Source: Liolophura sinensis (taxonomy: Eukaryota > Mollusca > Polyplacophora > Chitonida > Chitonidae). From it: a DNA stretch of 64,000 nucleotides. The notes under the pieces are model-generated. The model was not told where the DNA came from. It did not search any database and worked only from the letters and a program-made list of their open reading frames with translations. Below, one piece after another: positions 52,885-62,059 of the stretch (position 1 is its first letter; every line of letters begins with the position of its first letter). The translations under genes were made by a program, and so were the position numbers. Location of the stretch: contig NC_088300.1 of NCBI RefSeq assembly GCF_032854445.1, positions 33,649,608-33,713,607 on the forward strand, in the 5' to 3' direction.

Positions 52885-54930
52885 TTCTGGTGATCTCATC
52901 GATGATGAATGTTGTGCCATTCATCCCCCGGTCACAGTTGCCCATGAAGGAAAAATTCCGATTAAATCCATGAATACCAGATAACTGCTTTAAGAATAAA
53001 GTCAAGTGAGATTTACACTGTGATATATTTGCGTTCATTGATCACGCCAGGGACATGAATCATATCCAGAAGAATGATGAGCAAGATGTTACCATCCATG
53101 TGGAATAGCTAACAATATTATGATTTTCTGTAACAGTACTGCTATTTTCCGTATACGTATAGACATTTAAAAAATGATGTCATTTGCTCAAGAGATACCT
53201 GCGCATGATGAAACCAGTCTTCCGGTCATACCAGACTTTTGAAGGTCTAGCGTCTATATTTATACAGATTCCCTTTTGGAGAACAAAGCAATTGTTAACT
53301 ACATAAGTCGCATGTGCTTTATAGTTAATACGTAGAGTCGGAATATTTGCGTTTTAAATGTGTCTATCTTACTACTGTTAATTTTGTCTAATGCCTTGAG
53401 CGTTGAAGTAGCAGATTGGAATACATCGCCAACTGTAATAACTGTAGCTATAAGGCGTGCAATTTGTTAGTGACCTATCATTTCGCCGTGTTTGTTATAC
53501 TGCGGGCTCTCCGGTTAGCACATCAATACCTTTGACCACAATGCATGTTTGGTTAACTCCAAAGCATCAGAATTCCTTAAACCTTTGATATTTAAAGAGA
53601 TTAAAAGAGACAGAAATAGTTCCCATCCTGCGGTTAATTATAAAATAGCAAATGACATCTTAGAATACATAGTTCACTATGTTGGGTGGGCATACTTCGA
53701 TGCCGCCCTTTTCTACTCAGTCTCACCTTAAACATAAGTATGTTTGTTTTGTCCTCCTCGCTTGAACATTGTAAGGTGTTTGTAAAATTGCAATAATATT
53801 TTCCACTTGATAAAAGAGAACAGTGTGTTGTTGGATTTTTTCAATGAGAATAAGTCGATTTATGCAAAAATATTGGTATAATGGTTTTTAAAGCAACGAC
53901 TTGGTACCCTCAGCATTTATAACTTATTTTATTCTAATACACATATGTACAGGTGCATATTTTGATCGTGTAAATAACCTCCCAAAATAGAGAAGCCATT
54001 GTTGTTATATTCATGAGAAAAGGAGACAATAATGTCAAAACTCGCCCCTTATGTATTTTCAGCAGTTGTACAGTTAGCTGCACGGCAATGTGTTGACAAC
54101 ATTTTAAAAAAATCTCGTGTTCAGGTCTTAAAGCTTACTTTGGCATGCTGACATAAATAGGAGCAAATTAATCAGCTTTTCTGAAATTTTCTGGGACAGG
54201 GACAAATCTTACTGTTGACATGTATATCTATTAACGACAAACCCAGATTCCATAGTGATGGAAGATCTGTTCTTTTTGTTTGGGACTGAGTGGTGATTTC
54301 CAATACAGACAGCATGTTATAGGTCTCTGCTGCTGGTTTAAAATCCACTATTCCTCCGAAAGCCTTATAAATTTAACAGGTTATCTGTTGAAAATTGGTT
54401 TGCAGTGAAGGTCGCAATAATCCTGTGTAAAGGACCTACCATCGACTTCACCGTGACTTCGTACAAGGCAACAATATACATGACGGCTTATAGTAAAAAT
54501 ACCAAAAATAATGGTACAGTAACAATATATTATTTACATAAATAGATCTAAAATGCATGTCACGAAACCATAGGCAATAAATATCGTTTACCAGCCTTCA
54601 TAGCTCCAGTACCTCCAATAAGTTGGGGATGCCGGAAGATTACTTTAGCATGCACGCTAATTAGCGACTGATTTAGGTGAAGGGGAAAAATCAGTTTTTT
54701 CACAGAACAGCATAACATTATTGGCTCGCCCACTTATGGCAACATATCTTTCATCCTCCATCTGTGTATCATTCATGAACCTGGCCTCATCAATGAAAGC
54801 AGATATATCACAGTGTAAATCTCACTTGAATTTATTATTCAAACAGTTATCTGATATTCATGGATTCAGAAGGATTCTTTCTTTTCTAGGCAACTGTGGC
54901 GGGGGGTGCGTAGTACATCATTAATCTTCG
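52885..54930. repeat. Long inverted repeat within copy 2 (arms about 200 bp)
   Basis: The left arm (about 52885-53100) and right arm (about 54716-54930) are reverse complements over long stretches. Left TCCATGAATACCAGATAACT, AAGTGAGATTTACACTGTGA and ATATTTGCGTTCATTGAT pair with right ATCAATGAAAGCAGATATAT, CACAGTGTAAATCTCACTTG and AGTTATCTGATATTCATGGA. The spacer is about 1.6 kb. The shape would suit a foldback or long-TIR element, but no transposase and no clear target-site duplication are seen. Confidence 0.75.
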
Positions 54931-55146
54931 GCGAAATCAGATGAAGCGAGGACGTACATCAGTACGGCTTGCAAAGTTAAAAAGCGCCGCATCGAATCCA
55001 AACAAAACTTTTTTATTCATTGAAAGATCAAACAGGAGAGGAACACAATGACAAACTATCTGATCAGAATAAAAGAACGGTATTCTGAGTTCACATAGAA
55101 AATGTTAGTTTTAATCAGATTACATTCACATTTAACCTATGTTATG

Positions 55147-58010
55147 TTGTGACAAATTGCTCGCATTTTGTCAACACAAATCTTTTTTCTGCTTTGCAAC
55201 GTGTATTTACAAGCTATTCCCACTTATCCAGAATACATTGACATTATGTCTGCACAGTAGGTCCTTTACAGACTAATGTCAAAGTGGTCTGTTACGTCAA
55301 CAGGCTGATATCCGATCTTGTCGATGCCAGTCGTACGGATGTATTCTACACTGTCAACAGCTTCTGTCAACATCTCACGACGTGTTAGTGAAAGTAGGAG
55401 ACAGGCTGTCGAAGTATTAGAACTTTACAGACTAATGTCAAAGTGATCTGTTACGTCAACAGGCTGATATCCGATCTTGTCGATGCCAGTCGTACGGATG
55501 TACTCTACACTGTCAACAGCTTCTGTCAACATCTCACGACGTGTTAGTGAAAGTAGGAGACAGGCTGTCGAAGTATTAGAACTTTACAGACTAATGTCAA
55601 AGTGATCTGTTACGTCAACAGGCTGATATCCGATCGTGTCGATGCCAGTCGTACGGATGTACTCTACACTGTCAACACCTTCTGTCAACATCTCACGACG
55701 TGTTAGTGAAAGTAGGAGACAGGCTGTCGAAGTATTAGAACTTTACAGACTAATGTCAAAGTGATCTGTTACGTCAACAGGCTGATATCCGATCGTGTCG
55801 ATGCCAGTCGTACGGATGTATTCTACACTGTCAACAGCTTCTGTCAACATCTCACGACGTGTTAGTGAAAGTAGGAGACAGGCTGTCGAAGTATTAGAAC
55901 TTTACAGACTAATGTCAAAGTGATCTGTTACGTCAACAGGCTGATATCCGATCTTGTCGATGCCAGTCGTACGGATGTATTCTACACTGTCAACAGCTTC
56001 TGTCAACATCTCACGACGTGTTAGTGAAAGTAGGAGACAGGCTGTCGAAGTATTAGAACTTTACAGACTAATGTCAAAGTGATCTGTTACGTCAACAGGC
56101 TGATATCCGATCTTGTCGATGCCAGTCGTACGGATGTATTCTACACTGTCAACAGCTTCTGTCAACATCTCACGACGTGTTAGTGAAAGTAGGAGACAGG
56201 CTGTCGAAGTATTAGAACTTTACAGACTAATGTCAAAGTGATCTGTTACGTCAACAGGCTGATATCCGATCGTGTCGATGCCAGTCGTACGGATGTACTC
56301 TACACTGTCAACAGCTTCTGTCAACATCTCACGACGTGTTAGTGAAAGTAGGAGACAGGCTGTCGAAGTATTAGAACTTTACAGACTAATGTCAAAGTGA
56401 TCTGTTACGTCAACAGGCTGATATCCGATCTTGTCGATGCCAGTCGTACGGATGTATTCTACACTGTCAACAGCTTCTGTCAACATCTCACGACGTGTTA
56501 GTGAAAGTAGGAGACAGGCTGTCGAAGTATTAGAACTTTACAGACTAATGTCAAAGTGATCTGTTACGTCAACAGGCTGATATCCGATCTTGTCGATGCC
56601 AGTCGTACGGATGTACTCTACACTGTCAACAGCTTCTGTCAACATCTCACGACGTGTTAGTGAAAGTAGGAGACAGGCTGTCGAAGTATTAGAACTTTAC
56701 AGACTAATGTCAAAGTGATCTGTTACGTCAACAGGCTGATATCCGATCGTGTCGATGCCAGTCGTACTGATGTATTCTACACTGTCAACAGCTTCTGTCA
56801 ACATCTCACGACGTGTTAGTGAAAGTAGGAGACAGGCTGTCGAAGTATTAGAACTTTACAGACTAATGTCAAAGTGATCTGTTACGTCAACAGGCTGATA
56901 TCCGATCTTGTCGATGCCAGTCGTACGGATGTATTCTACACTGTCAACAGCTTCTGTCAACATCTCACGACGTGTTAGTGAAAGTAGGAGACAGGCTGTC
57001 GAAGTATTAGAACTTTACAGACTAATGTCAAAGTGATCTGTTACGTCAACAGGCTGATATCCGATCGTGTCGATGCCAGTCGTACGGATGTATTCTACAC
57101 TGTCAACAGCTTCTGTCAACATCTCACGACGTGTTAGTGAAAGTAGGAGACAGGCTGTCGAAGTATTAGAACTTTACAGACTAATGTCAAAGTGATCTGT
57201 TACGTCAACAGGCTGATATCCGATCTTGTCGATGCCAGTCGTACGGATGTATTCTACACTGTCAACAGCTTCTGTCAACATCTCACGACGCGTTAGTGAA
57301 AGTAGGAGACAGGCTGTCGAAGTATTAGAACTTTACAGACTAATGTCAAAGTGATCTGTTACGTCAACAGGCTGATATCCGATCTTGTCGATGCCAGTCG
57401 TACGGATGTACTCTACACTGTCAACAGCTTCTGTCAACATCTCACGACGTGTTAGTGAAAGTAGGAGACAGGCTGTCGAAGTATTAGAACTTTACTGAAT
57501 ATTAGATGTAAACATCTGGCTCGTAGTGTGAATAGCCCTTTAAACATAACCATTTGCTGCAGACATTTTCACAATAAAAGATTATAGTCAGTAGAACTCT
57601 GCTGACGTGTTCAGATTATTAATCAGTTAAACGATTGAACAAATACTGTAACCAGACATTGCGATTCGCGTTCGATTTATCCTTGTCAAATCTCAGCATA
57701 AGCTACTGATATAAGTGCATTACACTCCAATACAGTAAAGAGTATATCACCCTTCTTCGCCATTTACTAAGAGTATAAAGGTAAATGTTTGGGAGTCAAT
57801 GTCGTACTAATAATTGAAGCCCTTATTTAACTGTGGGCAGATTTATGGGCTGTGGCAACCAATGAGTTTGAATCCCTTGTAAATTCCTTTAGTCAAGGGA
57901 TTTAAATATATTAATTTTGATAGTTCACTGTCAGAATACCGCAATAGAACATCACGTCAGCATGGTGTTCAAATCATGCAGCTATGTACCGTTGACACAT
58001 TCGCGATTCG
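55147..58010 (+). repeat. Segmental duplication, copy 3 (with satellite expansion)
   Basis: It starts like copies 1 and 2 (CAACACAAATC, CACTTATCCAGAATACATTG, GTCTGCACAGTAGGTCC). A 159-bp piece is then expanded to 14 units. After that the copy 2 sequence resumes (ACATCTGGCTCGTAGTGTGAA matches about 49507; CTGCTGACGTGTTCAGA matches about 49611; CTGTCAGAATACCGCAATAG matches about 50731). The homology fades near 58.0 kb. Confidence 0.75.
55264..57489 (+). repeat. 159-bp satellite array, 14 units
   Basis: CTTTACAGACTAATGTC starts the first unit at 55264, the second at 55423 and so on. The last unit ends at 57489, giving 14 x 159 = 2226 bp with no indel. Units differ at only a few sites, chiefly GATC(T/G)TGTCG and GTA(T/C)TCTAC, plus private changes in units 1, 3, 10 and 13. 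The period is a multiple of 3, but no reading frame stays open across units, so it is not coding. A single non-amplified equivalent of the unit is present in copies 1 (about 43.9 kb) and 2 (about 49.35 kb). Each unit carries a TTACGTCA octamer and the short direct repeat TGTCAACA. Confidence 0.98.
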
Positions 58011-58949
58011 AACTACAATGAGTCAAATGTTTATCTCCAAATTGAAAAGTGCTGTGGTTTACGTGTAGATTAAACCAGCGCATGTTACCTACATCGGGCT
58101 TAGGCAGAGCTGGATTTAAGCTCATCGAGTAGTTCATAGTAGCATTGATACGGAAGAAGATGTCTTTTTTCTTCTCAATTAACCTGCCCTAATCATGCTT
58201 CCAATTTGGGGCAACTTGACCAAAAAACACAGATTAAAACAGGTTTTTGCAGCACAAGATACCACCTTGAAGTTTCCTGTATACCAGAGATATTTCCTCG
58301 TTTGAAACTTAAATATTCACCTGTGATTAAATTGGGTTAATTATCCGACATTTTCCAGTACTGTTCTTAAAAGAAGGTTTAGTCTTCGGCTATTGTCCCT
58401 ATGCCGGGAATTGATAAAGGGACGCTCTCATTCATACTGCTATTCTGTCATTCGGTCGTGCAAATATGTTCCGAACAACGTGTGAACCCGGTCACTCGTT
58501 GCCTTTAAAAATAAAGTGGTATGACAACAAAGAGAGGACGATTTGAATTGTTTTGCAGCTATGTGTGTAAACCAAAAAGGCCACCACTGGCATCTTTGCT
58601 TCGATTAACTTTGTCCGGGCAAAGTGTTCAAAACACTTTAACATTGCTTTCGAGCATAGACATGGCTGAGAAAAAGTTTAACCACTGTTTGAAAAAGAAT
58701 ATGTCCATCACGGACATCTTTATTTTTATGTCCTTTATCTTCCTCAGAATGATTCTTTTGTCTTACAGAATGCCTTCACACTATGGCAGTGGTATGACTA
58801 ACGGCTGCATGTTTCTGAGCATGTATACACAAATAAACCATTTACTCCTTGTGCTATTCTTCAGCAAGGTGCATTGCCCCCCACAATCTCTTGTGTGACT
58901 ATGTTTTTCCCTTCGAACTAATCGCTTACGCTACTAATCCATTGACATA
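58011..58949. other. Stretch between copies 3 and 4, no recognised gene
   Basis: A 125-codon open frame at 58521-58898 (+) has a hydrophobic middle but no family resemblance and no splice or promoter context that I can support. No repeat family is recognised. Confidence 0.5.
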
Positions 58950-59333
58950 ACTCTTCCCGTGTTGTTTTGCCACTTTTTGTCGGCAGCCAATGGGGAATAA
59001 AACAGTACTTAACAATTCACGACCGTGTCAGCCAAAGGGCTAGACATCTCCAGTAGGTTACATTACACCAGAAGACTGTGTCAACTAACCCACGCTGAAC
59101 ATTCTCACTGAAGCAAACGTGCACCACGTTTGTTGTATTTACATATGTAAATGTTCTCACTATTTACTCTCTAGTACTGGCTCACCTTAAAGGACACTTC
59201 ATCTTTACTTGAACTGTGTAAAAATAAATTAGAATACTGGGTAAATCATAAATAATGCCATATTTACCGCTGCCCATAGACCACCAAGGTCCGATAAGTC
59301 CTACATACATGCATGTTTAATTGTATTATATAT

Positions 59334-59579
59334 TGGTTAGCGCGCTAGCGCAGCGTAATGACCCAGGAACATCTCACCAATGCGGTCGTTGTGAGTTCAA
59401 GTCCAGCTCTTGCTGGCTTCCTTTTCGGCCGTACGTGGGAAGGTCTGTCAGTAACCTGCGGATGGTCGTGGGTTTCTCCTGGACTGTGCCCGGTTGAACC
59501 CCCACCATAATGCGGGCCGCCGTCGTATAAATGAAATATTATCGAGTACGGTGTAAAACACCAATCAAATAAATAAATG
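59334..59579 (+). repeat. Near full-length SINE
   Basis: The head TTGGTTAGCGCGCTAGCGCA and GTGAGTTCAAGTCC, body GGCCGTACGTGGGAAGGTC, CCCCACCATAATGCGGGCCG, and tail CCAATCAAATAAATAAATGA. Only the first bases of the head are lost. Confidence 0.94.
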
Positions 59580-59619
59580 AGTAAATTGCATATGTGTATG
59601 TGAAGGAGTTGACTTATTT

Positions 59620-59728
59620 ACGACCATCCGCAGGTGGCTGTCAGACCTTTTCCCGTATGGCTGGACAGGATGCTAACAATGGCTAGACGAGCTCACAGCA
59701 ATCGAATTATTGAAATGTTCCTGGGTCC
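59620..59728 (-). repeat. SINE fragment, minus strand
   Basis: ACGACCATCCGCAGGTGGCTG, GGATGCTAACAATGGC and GTTCCTGGGTCC are in minus-strand SINE order, only 40 bp after the plus-strand copy. The two together form a loose head-out inverted pair. Confidence 0.75.
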
Positions 59729-61983
59729 AAACTGGTTTGATGCTCAAGCCCTGTACACTGGAGGACTTTAAATTGTTGTAGTTCGGAGTCAGAGTACTGT
59801 GACAGAGTATCCTGTTAGCAATGCGATCAAATTATGCTGTTCTGCAGCTACACATTGGCAATTCCTTCTATAAAGAGTTAAGGAATTGTTTCTGAATTGA
59901 AGATTGCTGAATCACTGATGGGATAATTCTGATGTTATAGGTTACTGATGCTATAAATTCCGACAATTTTCTTTTGTGCCTATTTAAATACGCCTATTTA
60001 AATGCGCCTACCCATCCAGTGGAAGTTAGCAAAGATGAACAAACTCCATGACTTCACATCCAGCAACAACAGCTGAAATGATGGTGGTTCTTGTAGAGGA
60101 AAATACAAAATGCATGTGATGGCATGACACCGTGAAAAATGTAAGGTATATTATTAGTTATATGACAATCTACTGGAGATGAACGGGCAGATATTTCTAC
60201 GAAGCCACCAGAAGGTCGTCATATAACGAATCTATCATCATAAAGTGCATTTTTGAGACGTGTAACTGACGAAAACAAGTGTTAACTACGCTAGACAGCT
60301 TACCCGGAGTTGCCTCCCTTCGCGTTTTTGTTTCTGTTAGTGGCAGTAGTGCGACGTCATCGTGGTCAGTACTCAGCTGATTTAGGTCAGTCAAGGTCAG
60401 TAGTAGGCCTCGTGCTAAATAAATGAAACGCGCGAAGAAGATGAAACCACAAAATAATTTGATGGATGTGATTCTGGCGATTGTGATTTCAGAAGAAAAG
60501 ATGTCGATTTGGATAACTCTGCGGATGGTACAGTGCTCAGTAAATCTCGGCACATAACACCCAGCCTTTGCCCGTATCAAATTTCTCTCGTTCACGATCA
60601 ACCCCGTGATGTTGTGATGAACAGCCAGGGAAGAAACTGATTAATTTGTGTCTGAGTACAGGAGCTTCTGGACTGTGATTTAAGTAAATGTAGGAGTGAC
60701 AAAGACATTCAAAGGATACAGGTTTACGTTGGCTAGTCCCGTCCTGTTTTCGGGCCTTAAGCCAAGGCAAAAGTGTCCCCATCTTTCTGGAGGAAGCTTC
60801 AAAATATTTCAGATGTCCTTTTTATCACTGTAGGAACAAAAGTTATTGCAGCATGCTCGGTATATTATTTTTAATATTTCCGGAATAAGACTTGCCCATT
60901 TTATCACGTTCTTTTCATTAGTGCGAGACAAAAAATGTTTACCCGTCATCGGCCATAATCAAAGCAGATGACAAAACGTTATCTTTGTTCAAGGAAAGCT
61001 GCCTCCCTATCTGTTTACATTTTGCATCTGCGCGTCTCGCCTTGACTCCAGGGATATATCCGCGCGACTTGACTCCAGTGGTATACGAAAATTGATGCAC
61101 CCTCGGACACCCGTCAGATTCGGTTCTGTATGTTTGGCATTTCAACCAATGAAATCAAAAGAATTTTCTCTGAATGATGATAAATATATATATTGGGAAT
61201 TATATACTAAACACATCTGAGGTGAAAAAACGAACTCATGTAACCTACAGATACCTGGGGTCGGCTTGTCGCAAGACTACTGTAGCCCAAATAATGTTGA
61301 GAGCGACAGCAAACTGGAGGGGAAAAATGAACTACCACGGCTGAATATACAGAAAGGGCACCTCTTGCGGCCGATTCAGATAATCCTTCCAGTGTAAAAG
61401 TACCCTCATTGTGGGTTGTCAGGGAAACCATCTGGTCTGGTCACTAAGGTAACCCTTCCAGGCTTACGTGTGACGACATTTTTCATGATCCCACGGTCAG
61501 CTTCCAAATTTTACTCCAGCTTCTCGCTATTAGGCACCATTTCCACTAACAAACCACCATTGTGCACGTTTTGCCAAGCACTCCAAGATTCTGGATCAGC
61601 TTGCAAAACGGTGATTTGGAAGCCAGGTAAGGAAAAAAAACTACGTCTAAGCAACTGGGCTAAAATCTCTATCTTGTCTTATAAGAAAGTGAAACCTCTT
61701 CTTTTCACCGTGGTAGGCGTTTAATTGGTGAGGTTGTAAGATAAATTACTTGTAAGATAAATTACTTGTTGATACTTTGTAAATTAAGATTAAACGCCTA
61801 GCTCTTCTAAATTATTCAGTCTGCCGGACCTTTTTTCATGCAACTGTTTCTAAAGCAGTGAAAGAGAATAATCTGACACCGAGTAATCACATGTAGAAGA
61901 AAAATGTAAAGAAGACAAGATTACACATGTTGAAGTCATGAACATTTGTTTAGTTGAGTTCCAAATCGGACTGAATTCTTTGC

Positions 61984-62059
61984 CCCGGATAATTACCAAC
62001 CTATATACATGTTAACGTAGTAATACGTTAAAATGTATATAGGTTAGCAATTATCCGGG
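61984..62059. repeat. Hairpin: 35-bp arms, 6-bp loop
   Basis: The left arm 61984-62018 and right arm 62025-62059 are reverse complements except for three mismatches, with AGTAAT between them. Ends are CCCGGATAATT and AATTATCCGGG; the inner ends are TTAACGT and ACGTTAA. It sits exactly where copies 1 and 2 of the duplicated unit carry a SINE. Confidence 0.93.

Larger units (their letters stand above)
49191..55146 (+). repeat. Segmental duplication, copy 2
   Basis: It carries the same ordered landmarks as copy 1: TCCAGAATACACTGAAATTA (49261), TGTCAACAGCTTTTGTCAACAT (49412), GAAATCTTCCGTGATCCCACC (51383), GATTAAGATTAAACGCTTAG (51673), CAACATTTGTTGTCCAAAAT (52390), CAGATAACTGC (52978) and GACCACAATGCATGTTTGG (53535). 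Offsets from copy 1 vary between about 5.2 and 6.0 kb because of indels and SINE insertions. No intact gene is seen. Confidence 0.85.

Noticed and set aside
55264-57489. Satellite considered as a repetitive protein gene because 159 is a multiple of 3, or as a CRISPR-like array
   Set aside because: No frame stays open across units; and there are no distinct spacers, as the whole 159 bp is repeated.
58521-58898. 125-codon plus-strand open frame with a hydrophobic middle
   Set aside because: No signal peptide or recognisable domain; it lies between segmental copies without a counterpart in the other copies.
60197-60601. 134-codon minus-strand open frame
   Set aside because: No resemblance to a known family and no supporting signals; possibly part of an insertion in copy 4.
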